The notes under the pieces were generated by a model. The model had not been told where the DNA came from and searched no databases. It saw only the letters and a program-made list of their open reading frames with translations. This document shows positions 1 through 7,989 of a stretch of 64,000 nucleotides of DNA, in pieces (positions within the stretch are counted from its first letter, which is position 1; each line of letters starts with the position of its first letter). Both the position numbers and the translations under genes were made by a program. Source of the DNA: Pseudomonas sp. UBA5706 (GTDB lineage: Bacteria; Pseudomonadota; Gammaproteobacteria; Pseudomonadales; Pseudomonadaceae); the NCBI RefSeq assembly GCF_002419965.1, contig NZ_DIHC01000006.1, positions 1 to 64,000 on the forward strand, read 5' to 3'.

Positions 1-6
1 CAAAAG

Positions 7-206
7 CGGGCTGCGGTGGACATCGATCCGCTTCTGCCGAAGGCGTAGGAGGCCAGCTTGCTGACGATTGAGTGCGAAGCGCTCATAAAACCAGACGCCC
101 TCGGTTGAGTCAGGAGAACCGCCTGAGCAGGGGTTAGTGGCGGTTCCCAGCAGATGCCCAATCCGCGTCCGCAGCCAGCTGAACGGCTACGCCTTCGGCA
201 TAAGCC
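7..206. repeat. Imperfect long inverted repeat, possible miniature element
   Basis: The stretch 31-49 (CTTCTGCCGAAGGCGTAGG) is matched as reverse complement at 186-204, and the outer parts (about 7-20 and 168-180) also pair imperfectly. A smaller hairpin, GAACCGCC with GGCGGTTC, lies near 116-148. No open reading frame is convincing here. It may be a REP-like or MITE-like element or the edge of a degraded one; only the pairing is seen directly. Confidence 0.35.
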
Positions 207-221
207 GCTGTGTGGTGACTG

Positions 222-1142
222 TTAGTGTTGCTCCAACCGATTCGAATACATCCGACACTCCGCCAGCAATGCCAGCAGATTCGGATCGCGCTCGCGGGCT
301 TTGAGAAAAACCAGCCCGATGTGCTGCTGCATGCGGTAACGCGCCTGTAGCGGTATCAGGCGCACGCGGTTTTCGTAGACGGCGGCGATCCGGCCGGGCA
401 GCAGCGCGTATCCCACTCCTGAGCTGACCATGCTCAGCAGCGTGAAGATGTCGTTGACCTGCATCGCCACCTTCGGCTCGAACCCCGCTTGCTGAAATAC
501 TCGTGCACCGTCGCGGTGAGTGGCAAAGCCTTGGGTCAGGGTGATGAACGTCGCTTCGCGCAGATCGCTCAGGTTCACCTCGGCCTGTTGCGCAAAGGGC
601 GAGTCGGCAGGACAGGCGAGGAAGATATCGTCGGAAAACAACGGCAACTGCTCGCAATCCGGGTCGTTGACGCTCTCGTTGAGCGAGACCAGGATCGCGT
701 CGACTTCCATGTTCTTGAGCTTGTAAAACAGATCGATGTTCGAGCCCAGAATCAAATCGATATTCAGCTCGCTGCGACGGATCTTCAGCCCCATGATCAG
801 CTGCGGCACGGTCTTGACCGTTAGCGAGTACAACGCACCAAGCTTGAATCGCGCAGCCGAGAAACCAGCGGCGGCACGGGTCTGCTCGACGGTACTTAAC
901 ACGTCCTGCACCAGTTTCTGCGCTCTTTCTTCCAGCACGTAGGCGCTTTCCAGCGGCGTCAGGTTGCGCCCTTCATGCTTGAACAGCGGGCAGCGCAGCG
1001 CGTTTTCCAGTGAATGAATCGCTCGATGAACGCTGACGGTGCTGGTCTGCAGTTCCACCGCCGCACGCGCCAGATTGCCGGTACGCATGAACGCCAGAAA
1101 GATCTCCAGCTTCTTGAGGGTCAGTTCTTCGTCGATCTGCAT
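222..1142 (-). CDS. LysR-family transcriptional regulator, MdcR-like
   Basis: A 306-residue LysR-type regulator. The N-terminal winged helix-turn-helix (about residues 8-66, with the VSVHRAIHSLE recognition-helix region) is followed by a periplasmic-binding-like effector domain (about 95-300). The sequence, including SLTVKTVPQLIMGLK and the ending DPNLLALLAECRMYS, resembles MdcR, the activator of malonate decarboxylase operons. That assignment is from memory of the family; no mdc genes lie inside the window, but they could lie just left of it. It reads away from the next gene, and the 168-base gap is the likely shared control region. Confidence 0.8.
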   Translation of the reverse strand: MQIDEELTLKKLEIFLAFMRTGNLARAAVELQTSTVSVHRAIHSLENALRCPLFKHEGRNLTPLESAYVLEERAQKLVQDVLSTVEQTRAAAGFSAARFKLGALYSLTVKTVPQLIMGLKIRRSELNIDLILGSNIDLFYKLKNMEVDAILVSLNESVNDPDCEQLPLFSDDIFLACPADSPFAQQAEVNLSDLREATFITLTQGFATHRDGARVFQQAGFEPKVAMQVNDIFTLLSMVSSGVGYALLPGRIAAVYENRVRLIPLQARYRMQQHIGLVFLKARERDPNLLALLAECRMYSNRLEQH

Positions 1143-1310
1143 CGTGTGTTTTCCGCAGCGAATTTGTTGTTCTTCGAGCGGCCGATTGTGCCGAACTCAA
1201 GTGTGGCTGGCTGCATAAAATGCTCATAAACCCTGACACATGCATTGCGCTTTTGAGTCATAAGCTGGAGCCTTGTCCACTGTCGTGCAACTGAGAGAGG
1301 TGTATTGCGG

Positions 1311-1928
1311 ATGTACTACGGAGAAAAATTCAACGCCTGGACCCACCTCGTCGGCGCGCTGCTGGCGTGCATCGGTGCCGTGTGGCTGCTGGTGATCGCC
1401 AGCCTGGCTGGCGATGTGTGGAAGATCGTCAGCGTGGCGGTGTATGGCGTGGCGCTGGTGGTGTTGTACAGCGCCTCGACGGTGTACCACAGCGTACGCG
1501 GTCGGGCCAAAGCGATCATGCAGAAGGTCGATCACTTTTCGATCTACCTGCTGATCGCGGGCAGCTATACGCCGTTCTGCCTGGTCACGCTGCGCGGGCC
1601 ATGGGGCTGGGCCTTGTTCGGCATCGTCTGGGGACTGGCATTGATCGGGATATTGCAAGAGATCAAACCGCGGTCCGAAGCGCGGGTCATGTCCATCGTG
1701 ATCTATGCGGTCATGGGCTGGATCGTGCTGGTGGCGGTCAAACCGCTTATGGCTGCCCTGGGCACCGCCGGATTTACCTGGCTGGCGCTGGGCGGGGTGT
1801 TCTACACGGTGGGGATTATTTTCTTCGCCTACGACAAGCGCTTCCGGCACTGGCACGGCATCTGGCATCTGTTCGTGATTGCCGGGAGTGTGCTGCATTT
1901 CGTCGCGATCACACGGTATGTGCTTTAA
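1311..1928 (+). CDS. Hemolysin III / TrhA family membrane protein (PAQR-like)
   Basis: A 205-residue polytopic membrane protein with about seven hydrophobic segments. Family residues are the early HLVGA, the SASTVYHS stretch, DHFSIYLLIAGSYTPF, and the late HxxWH-type pair (RHWHGIWHLFVIAGS) that in this superfamily holds a metal site. Members are called hemolysin III or TrhA and belong to the PAQR/YqfA group; in bacteria they are linked to membrane energetics and fluidity, and true haemolysis is doubtful. ATG 1311 is preferred over the TTG at 1305 because the GAGAGAGG ribosome site ending at 1300 is spaced about 10 bases from it. Confidence 0.85.
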   Translation: MYYGEKFNAWTHLVGALLACIGAVWLLVIASLAGDVWKIVSVAVYGVALVVLYSASTVYHSVRGRAKAIMQKVDHFSIYLLIAGSYTPFCLVTLRGPWGWALFGIVWGLALIGILQEIKPRSEARVMSIVIYAVMGWIVLVAVKPLMAALGTAGFTWLALGGVFYTVGIIFFAYDKRFRHWHGIWHLFVIAGSVLHFVAITRYVL

Positions 1929-2029
1929 CACGGGAGCGTGCTTGTCTTCGATAAACGATGACGCGTTACATCTAAAACCGTGTCGTCGATAACGCAGGCA
2001 AGCGCTCCTGATTCAGCTATTTAGTTAGC

Positions 2030-2749
2030 TTAGAAATCCCCCCACAACTGCTGCGCCACGCTCAGGGCCACGACCGGCGCTGTTTCTGTGCGTAGCACGC
2101 GCGGGCCGAGGCGGGCGGCGTGGAAGCCTGCGTCCTGAGCCTGATCGACCTCGGCGTCATTCAAACCGCCTTCCGGCCCGATCAGGAACGCCAGCGTCTG
2201 AGGTTTTTCATGACTCACCAGCGGTTCGGCGACCGGATGCAGCACCAGCTTTAAATCCGCCTCGGTGTGCTTGAGCCAGTCGCCCAGTGTCACGGGCGGA
2301 TTGACGACCGGCACCACGGATCGCCCGCACTGCTCACACGCACTGATCGCGATCTGCTGCCAATGGGCCTGGCGTTTTTCTGCACGCTCATCCTTAAGGC
2401 GCACTTCACAGCGTTCGCTGACGATGGGCGTGATCTGTGTGACCCCCAGTTCGGTGGCCTTCTGAATCGCCCAGTCCATGCGCTCGCCGCGGGACAAGCC
2501 CTGGCCGAGGTGAATCTGCAGGGGCGATTCGGTCAGGCCAGGGAAGCTTTCGCTCACCTGAACCCGAACCTGTTTCTTGCCGACTTCCACGAGCGTTGCG
2601 CGAAACTCCAGGCCTGAGCCATCGAACAACTGCACCGCATCCCCCTCGGCCATGCGTAACACGCGGCTGATGTAATGCGCCTGGGCTTCGGGCAGTTCGT
2701 GTTCGCCAATGCTTAAGGTGGCGTCGATGAAAAAGCGGGAGAGTCTCAT
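2030..2749 (-). CDS. rsmE: 16S rRNA (uracil-1498 N3)-methyltransferase RsmE
   Basis: RsmE methylates U1498 of 16S rRNA in the assembled 30S subunit using SAM. The 239-residue length is normal. The N-terminal PUA-like part starts MRLSRFFIDATL; the C-terminal SPOUT knot shows GPEGG at 191-195 and LGPRVLRTETA at 214-224, the SAM-binding and knot segments. It is the first gene of an rsmE-bioA block conserved in Pseudomonas; the two are in the same direction here, with a REP-like palindrome between them. Confidence 0.95.
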   Translation of the reverse strand: MRLSRFFIDATLSIGEHELPEAQAHYISRVLRMAEGDAVQLFDGSGLEFRATLVEVGKKQVRVQVSESFPGLTESPLQIHLGQGLSRGERMDWAIQKATELGVTQITPIVSERCEVRLKDERAEKRQAHWQQIAISACEQCGRSVVPVVNPPVTLGDWLKHTEADLKLVLHPVAEPLVSHEKPQTLAFLIGPEGGLNDAEVDQAQDAGFHAARLGPRVLRTETAPVVALSVAQQLWGDF

Positions 2750-2782
2750 GGTTGTATCTCTGTGTTCATGGTGGCAACGCTA

Positions 2783-2833
2783 CGATCGTTCTCACGCTCT
2801 GCGAGGTCATGCATTCCGTGGCGCTCTGAGCCA
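2783..2833. repeat. Degraded REP-type palindromic element
   Basis: GATCGTTCTCACGCTCTGCG followed by a short tail ending near a second GCGCTCTG is a shortened relative of the REP doublets found intact at 55445-55554 and in the array at 46170-46939. It lies between rsmE and bioA. Confidence 0.55.
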
Positions 2834-2849
2834 CACATCGGTGCCAGGC

Positions 2850-4256
2850 TTAACCCGGATCACGGAAATCCGGATGGAAATTCTCTCTCACCGCCACGCT
2901 AATACTGCTGCGCGTTGCGATGTCGATGCCTTCGCTGGCCACTTCCGCCAGAAAGTCGATCTGCTCGGGCGTGATCACGTACGGCGGCAGGAAATACACC
3001 ACGCTGCCCAGAGGACGCAGCAACGCGCCGCGGGTCAGTGCGTGTTCGAAGACCTTAAGCCCACGACGCTCCTGCCACGGATACGCCGCTTTGCTGGCTT
3101 TGTCCTGCACCATCTCGATAGCCAGCGCCATGCCGGTCTGTCGGACCTCGGCAACGTGCGGGTGATCCGCCAGGTGCGCGGTCGCCGTCTTCATGCGCTG
3201 GGCCAGCGCCTTGTTGTTCTCGATAACGTTGTCCTGCTCGAAGATGTCCAGCGTTGCCAAGGCTGCCGCACAGGCCAGCGGATTGCCGGTGTAGCTGTGC
3301 GAGTGCAGGAAGGCGCGCAGGGTCGGGTAATCGTCATAGAAAGCAGCGTAGACGTCATCGGTGGTGATGCACGCGGCCAGCGGCAGGTAACCGCCGGTCA
3401 ACGCTTTGGACAGGCACAGAAAGTCCGGGCGAATGCCGGCTTGTTCGCAGGCAAACATCGTTCCGGTGCGACCGAAGCCGACGGCGATTTCGTCGTGAAT
3501 CAGGTGCACGCCGTACCGATCACAGGCCTCGCGCAGCAGCTTGAGGTAGATTGGGTCATACATGCGCATGCCGCCCGCGCCTTGAATCAGCGGCTCGATG
3601 ATCACCGCCGCGACCGTGTCGTGATTGTCGGCCAGGGTCTGCTCCATCACCGCGAACATCGTGCGGGTATGCTCCTCCCAGCTCACGCCCTCGGGGCGGT
3701 GGTAACAGTCCGGGCTGGGCACTTTGATCGTGTCCAGCAGCAGCGCCTTGTAGGTCTCGGTGAACAGTGGCACGTCGCCCACCGACATCGCCGCGACCGT
3801 TTCGCCGTGGTAGCTATTGGTCAGCGTGACATAGCGTTTCTTGTCCGGTTTGCCTCGATTGAGCCAGTAATGAAAGCTCATCTTCAGTGCGACTTCGATG
3901 CAGGATGACCCGTTATCGGCGTAGAAGCAGCGGGTCAAGCCCTCGGGAGTCATGGCCACCAGACGTTCCGACAGCTCGATCACCGGCTGATGGCTGAAGC
4001 CGGCCAGAATCACATGCTCCAACTGATCGACCTGATCCTTGATGCGCTGATTGATGCGCGGGTTGGCATGGCCAAAGACGTTGACCCACCAGGAGCTGAC
4101 AGCGTCCAGATAACGCTTGCCTTCGAAGTCCTCCAGCCACACTCCTTCTCCTCGCTTGATGGGTATCAGCGGCAGGTTTTCATGGTCTTTCATCTGGGTG
4201 CAGGGGTGCCACAGGACCTTGAGGTCGCGCTGCATCCAGTCGTTATTAAGGCCCAT
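2850..4256 (-). CDS. bioA: Adenosylmethionine-8-amino-7-oxononanoate aminotransferase BioA
   Basis: BioA transfers the amino group of SAM to 7-keto-8-aminopelargonate to make 7,8-diaminopelargonate, the third biotin step; it is a PLP enzyme of the class-III aminotransferase fold. The protein is 468 residues from ATG 4256, chosen because MGLNNDWMQRDLKVLWHPCTQ is the family start and GGAG lies just before it. The PLP lysine is K284 in LSKALTGG, preceded by the HDEIAVGFGRTG segment carrying the PLP-pyridine aspartate. No other bio genes are nearby, as usual in Pseudomonas. Confidence 0.95.
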   Translation of the reverse strand: MGLNNDWMQRDLKVLWHPCTQMKDHENLPLIPIKRGEGVWLEDFEGKRYLDAVSSWWVNVFGHANPRINQRIKDQVDQLEHVILAGFSHQPVIELSERLVAMTPEGLTRCFYADNGSSCIEVALKMSFHYWLNRGKPDKKRYVTLTNSYHGETVAAMSVGDVPLFTETYKALLLDTIKVPSPDCYHRPEGVSWEEHTRTMFAVMEQTLADNHDTVAAVIIEPLIQGAGGMRMYDPIYLKLLREACDRYGVHLIHDEIAVGFGRTGTMFACEQAGIRPDFLCLSKALTGGYLPLAACITTDDVYAAFYDDYPTLRAFLHSHSYTGNPLACAAALATLDIFEQDNVIENNKALAQRMKTATAHLADHPHVAEVRQTGMALAIEMVQDKASKAAYPWQERRGLKVFEHALTRGALLRPLGSVVYFLPPYVITPEQIDFLAEVASEGIDIATRSSISVAVRENFHPDFRDPG

Positions 4257-4478
4257 CGGTGATCTCCAGCTAACGGCTCGCCCAAGGCGAGGGCAAAACA
4301 ATCGCGCAAGCCTATGCAATGCATGGCAGCGGGACAACCTTTAGCGCACCGGTGGCGGCAGAAACAAGGCTGGCTGACATTGCTGGCGGGCGTATCACGG
4401 CTGGCGTATCCTGCGCGCTCTTCGAAGAATCGGAAAACAAATTCCGACAATTCCCTCGTTTAATCCGGAGTTTGCTGA

Positions 4479-6251
4479 ATGCTTTCTGGTTGGCTGCGCG
4501 CCTCTGCGCTGGTGATGGTTGGGCTGGTCAGCGCTTCGGCGCTCGCTGTGGATAAACCGCATACTGCGATCGTTATCGGTGGCGGATTGGCGGGACTGAC
4601 GGCAGCCTATGAATTGCAAAACAAGGGCTGGCAGGTGACGTTGCTGGAAGCCAAGCCGACCCTGGGCGGGCGTTCCGCGCTTGCGGGCAGCGAGTGGATC
4701 GGCAACGCCAAGGCGCAACCGGTACTCAATCAGTATCTGGATCGCTTCAAGCTCAGAGCCGTCCCTGCGCCGGAGTTCGTGCGCACGCCGGGCTATCTGA
4801 TTGAAGGCGAATATTTCTCCGCCGCAGACCTGGCAACCAAGCAACCCGCAACCGCTGAAGCGATCAAGCGCTATGAAGCGGCCATCGATGACATCGCCCG
4901 TTCGATCACCGACCCGGAAAACCCTGCGGCCAACAGCACGTTGTTCGCACTGGACCAGATCAATGTCGCCAACTGGCTGGACCGTCTGGCCTTGCCTCCG
5001 ACCGCGCGTCAGCTGATCACCCAACAGATCCGTAACCGGTATGACGAGCCATCGCGCCTGTCGCTGCTGTACCTGGCTCAGCAGTCACGGGTCAATCGCG
5101 ATGTGGACGACCGCGACCGTCGTGCCGCCCGCCTGCCCGGCGGCAGCGCGGTGCTGGCCGAGGAATTCGTCAAGCAGTTGAAGGTGATCAAGACCAACTC
5201 CCCAGTATCGGCCATCAGTCAGGACAAGGACGGTGTAACCGTCAAGGTCGGGTCTTTGGGTTACGAAGCTGAGTACGTGGTACTGGCCGTGCCGCTGCGC
5301 GCGCTGAGCAAAATTCAGCTGACTCCCGCGCTGGATGCTCAGCATCAGGGCGCAATCAAAGGCACTAACTACGGTTGGCATGACCAGATCATGCTCAAGT
5401 TCAAGACGCCGGTCTGGGACAGTAAGGCGCGCATGTCCGGTGAGATCTACAGCAACACAGGGCTCGGCATGCTGTGGATCGAGCCCGCCTTGAAAGGTGG
5501 CGCCAACGTAGTGATCAACCTGTCCGGCGACAACGCGCGGATCATGCAGGCGTTTGGCGACAAGCAGATGGTGGATCAGGTGCTGATTCGTCTGCACGCC
5601 TTTTATCCGCAGGCACGAGGTGCATTTACCGGCTATGAGATCCGTCGCTCCAGTGTCGATCCTTCAACCGGCGGGGCTTACCTGGCCTTTGGTCCGGGTC
5701 AGATCAGTAAATACTGGCGCCTTTGGGAAAAGCCACTGCAACGTGTAGCCTTCGCCGGCGAGCACACTGACACCCTTTACCCAGGCACGCTGGAAGGTGC
5801 ATTGCGAACCGGTCAGCGCGCGGCCAGCCAAGTGCAGGATCTGGCGGCAGGTAAATCGTTCGAGCCTGTGAAAGTGGCACCACCGAAAGCACCTGAGCCT
5901 GCGAAGGAAAGTGGCGGCGGTATCGGCGGCTTCTTCTCCAACATGTTCGGCGGCTCCAAGGCAGAGCCCAAGCCGGCCGAGAAGGCACCCGAGCCTGCTC
6001 CTGCGCCAACACCCGCTCCAGCACCGGCGCCAGTCCCTGCGCCAGCTGCGCCGGTCGAGCCGGCCAAACCTGCCGAGCCTGTGAAGAAGACGCCCGCCAA
6101 GAAGGAGCCGGCCAAGAAAGAGCCCGCTAAAAAGGCACCGGCCAAACCTGCAGCTACGCACAAAGCGCCTGCCAAAACGGACGCGACAAAAAAAGCCCCT
6201 GCCAAGGCTGCAAGCGATAAAGCAGCCCCGGCGACAGACAGCAAGAATTGA
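4479..6251 (+). CDS. Secreted FAD-dependent amine oxidase with Pro/Ala/Lys-rich tail
   Basis: A 590-residue flavin amine oxidase (PA0421 type). A signal peptide (about residues 1-23, ending SASALA) suggests export. The dinucleotide-binding motif VIGGGLAGLTAAYEL follows at once, and the closing FAD motif FAGEHTDTLYPGTLEGAL lies near residue 425. From about residue 460 the fold ends; a glycine patch (GGGIGGFFSNMFGG) leads into a low-complexity tail, first Pro/Ala/Glu then Lys/Pro/Ala (repeated AKKEPAKK), resembling histone-H1 tails. The substrate is unknown. CCGGAG sits nine bases before the ATG. A strong terminator follows. Confidence 0.85.
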   Translation: MLSGWLRASALVMVGLVSASALAVDKPHTAIVIGGGLAGLTAAYELQNKGWQVTLLEAKPTLGGRSALAGSEWIGNAKAQPVLNQYLDRFKLRAVPAPEFVRTPGYLIEGEYFSAADLATKQPATAEAIKRYEAAIDDIARSITDPENPAANSTLFALDQINVANWLDRLALPPTARQLITQQIRNRYDEPSRLSLLYLAQQSRVNRDVDDRDRRAARLPGGSAVLAEEFVKQLKVIKTNSPVSAISQDKDGVTVKVGSLGYEAEYVVLAVPLRALSKIQLTPALDAQHQGAIKGTNYGWHDQIMLKFKTPVWDSKARMSGEIYSNTGLGMLWIEPALKGGANVVINLSGDNARIMQAFGDKQMVDQVLIRLHAFYPQARGAFTGYEIRRSSVDPSTGGAYLAFGPGQISKYWRLWEKPLQRVAFAGEHTDTLYPGTLEGALRTGQRAASQVQDLAAGKSFEPVKVAPPKAPEPAKESGGGIGGFFSNMFGGSKAEPKPAEKAPEPAPAPTPAPAPAPVPAPAAPVEPAKPAEPVKKTPAKKEPAKKEPAKKAPAKPAATHKAPAKTDATKKAPAKAASDKAAPATDSKN

Positions 6252-6275
6252 CGCTGAACGGCTGAAATAAGAAAG

Positions 6276-6301
6276 GCGCGGTGAATACCGCGCTTTTTTT
6301 T
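6276..6301 (+). terminator. Rho-independent terminator after the amine oxidase gene
   Basis: GCGCGGT and ACCGCGC form a 7-bp GC stem around GAAT, followed by eight T residues on the + strand. Confidence 0.9.
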
Positions 6302-6480
6302 GTCTGGTGATAAGCACCAGGCGATTTGTTGGTCGTCCATGGCCACGCGGCTTGTCAGCGTTGGCGTGATTGAGACCGCAGCCGCCAGCATCTGAAGGCC
6401 ATCCGGCGGCCATAACGTTGCGTTAATCCATTGAGAAGAAAAATATGACAGGAAATTTCAATCGTATTTCCTGATATTTC

Positions 6481-6532
6481 AAAGCGAAAATTTGCGCTTT
6501 CTTTCGATAGATAAACCGATAGTCTTTCTATC
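6481..6532. promoter_or_regulatory. Two nested palindromes before the cytochrome b561-yceI pair
   Basis: AAAGCG-N8-CGCTTT (6481-6500) and GATAGTCTTTCTATC (6518-6532, five-base arms around TCTTT) lie 22-70 bases before the start of the cytochrome gene in an AT-rich stretch. They are candidate operators for the two-gene unit; the regulator is not identified. Confidence 0.4.
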
Positions 6533-6553
6533 AGCTTTTACAGGAATAGAACC

Positions 6554-7105
6554 ATGCAGCTACGCAATTCTTCTTCTCGATATGGCTGGGTCAGCATCGT
6601 CTTGCACTGGGGCGTCGCGCTGACTGTGTTCGCCATGTTCGCGCTGGGTTTGTGGATGGTGGGCCTGGGTTACTACGACAGCTGGCGCAAGGCCGGCCCC
6701 GATCTGCACAAGAGCATTGGCATCGTGCTATTTCTCTTCATGCTGATTCGCGTGGTCTGGCGCTTTATCAGCCCGCCACCGCCAGCGTTGGCCAGCTACA
6801 CCCGGTTTGTGCGGGTTGCTGCCACACTGGGGCATGCGTTTCTCTACCTGGACTTGTTTCTGGTGATGTTCGCCGGTTACCTGATTTCCACCGCTGACGG
6901 CGTGGGGATACCGGTGTTTGGACTGTTCGAAGTGCCTGCGCTGATCAGCGGACTGCCCGACCAGGCAGACGTTGCCGGCACAGTGCATTTGTACCTGGCC
7001 TGGACCCTGGTGATTTTTGCGGTACTCCACGGCCTGGCCGCTTTGAAGCATCACTTCGTTGATCGTGATGCAACGCTCATTCGTATGCTTGGCCGCAAGG
7101 CCTGA
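6554..7105 (+). CDS. Cytochrome b561 family protein
   Basis: A 183-residue inner-membrane di-haem b cytochrome (YodB/CybB family). Four hydrophobic segments are visible, with candidate haem histidines in VLHWGVALT, LHKSIGIVLF, LGHAFLYLDL and VLHGLAALKHHF. Such proteins move electrons from ubiquinol or to periplasmic partners. The gene lies 32 bases before yceI, and this pairing is common in proteobacteria, suggesting that the two act on the same quinone or isoprenoid chemistry. Confidence 0.88.
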   Translation: MQLRNSSSRYGWVSIVLHWGVALTVFAMFALGLWMVGLGYYDSWRKAGPDLHKSIGIVLFLFMLIRVVWRFISPPPPALASYTRFVRVAATLGHAFLYLDLFLVMFAGYLISTADGVGIPVFGLFEVPALISGLPDQADVAGTVHLYLAWTLVIFAVLHGLAALKHHFVDRDATLIRMLGRKA

Positions 7106-7137
7106 TGCTCACTCTCAACTCAAAAGGGACACCACAT

Positions 7138-7734
7138 ATGTTGAAAAAGACGCTTGCTGCATTTGCTCTCGGGACTGCGCTGCTGTCGGCCGGCCAGACG
7201 ATGGCTGCTGATTACACTATCGACAAGGAAGGCCAGCACGCCTTCATCAACTTCAAGATCAGCCACCTGGGCTACAGCTTCATCTACGGCACCTTCAAAG
7301 ACTGGGACGGTACGTTCAGCTTCGATGCTGCCAAGCCTGAAGACAGCAAGATCAAGATCGACGTGAAGACCGCCAGTGTTTTCACCAACCATGCCGAGCG
7401 CGACAAGCACATCAGCAGCAAGGACTTCCTGGACGTCGCCACCTATCCTGACGCCAAGTTCGTGTCTACCAAGGTCACCAACGTTGGCAAGAACGCCGAC
7501 GGCCAGACCACGGCTGACGTGATCGGCGACCTGACCCTGCATGGCGTGACCAAGCCGGTGACTGTGAAGACCACCTTCCTGGGTGAGGGCAAGGATCCGT
7601 GGGGCGGCTACCGCGCAGGCTTTGAAGGGACCACCACCATCAAGCGTTCTGACTTCGGCAAGATGATGGACTTGGGTCCACAATCCGACACCATGACCCT
7701 GGACATCAGCTTCGAAGGCGTCAAGGCCAAGTAA
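7138..7734 (+). CDS. YceI family periplasmic isoprenoid-binding protein
   Basis: A 198-residue exported protein with a signal peptide ending at about residue 23 (SAGQTMAADY). The rest is one YceI lipocalin-like beta barrel that in homologues binds long polyisoprenoids. Typical segments are DKEGQHAFINFKISHLGYS, HIRDKHISSKDFLD-like (here AERDKHISSKDFLD), and GDLTLHGVTKPVT. ATG 7138 is chosen for the AAGGGA ribosome site and signal peptide. It corresponds by position to PA0423 (PasP) of P. aeruginosa. A terminator follows. Confidence 0.92.
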   Translation: MLKKTLAAFALGTALLSAGQTMAADYTIDKEGQHAFINFKISHLGYSFIYGTFKDWDGTFSFDAAKPEDSKIKIDVKTASVFTNHAERDKHISSKDFLDVATYPDAKFVSTKVTNVGKNADGQTTADVIGDLTLHGVTKPVTVKTTFLGEGKDPWGGYRAGFEGTTTIKRSDFGKMMDLGPQSDTMTLDISFEGVKAK

Positions 7735-7750
7735 ACGGGCTGATACATTG

Positions 7751-7782
7751 AAAACGCCGACCTCAGGGTCGGCGTTTTGTTT
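7751..7782 (+). terminator. Rho-independent terminator after yceI
   Basis: AAAACGCCGACC and GGTCGGCGTTTT pair around TCAG, ending in a T-rich run. Confidence 0.9.
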
Positions 7783-7945
7783 GGCGTGCAGCAATCGCTG
7801 CCGGCGCGGGCCTGTTCCGCGATCTGACGAGTAGCGGCGGTAACGTGTGAGGACGCGGTCCTTGCACCGCATGTGCAGCGTTTGCAACGCCTTCCTCGCC
7901 GATCGCGGGGCGAGCACGCGCCCACAGCCGTGCGAGTTCATAAAC

Positions 7946-7978
7946 AAAAACGCCCCGAACCAGTCGGGGCGTTTTTAT
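7946..7978 (-). terminator. Rho-independent terminator after rhlE
   Basis: AAAAACGCCCCGA and TCGGGGCGTTTTT pair around ACCAG just beyond the rhlE stop codon; the A/T runs on both sides would let it work in both directions. Confidence 0.88.
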
Positions 7979-7989
7979 TTCAGCGTGAC

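Noticed and set aside
4547..4555. Exact DnaA box in the amine oxidase gene
   Set aside because: A single isolated copy is within chance expectation for 64 kb.
6507..6531. ATAG/CTAT words before cytochrome b561 as an OxyR site
   Set aside because: The spacing (five bases between ATAG and CTAT) does not fit the OxyR ATAG-N7-CTAT pattern.
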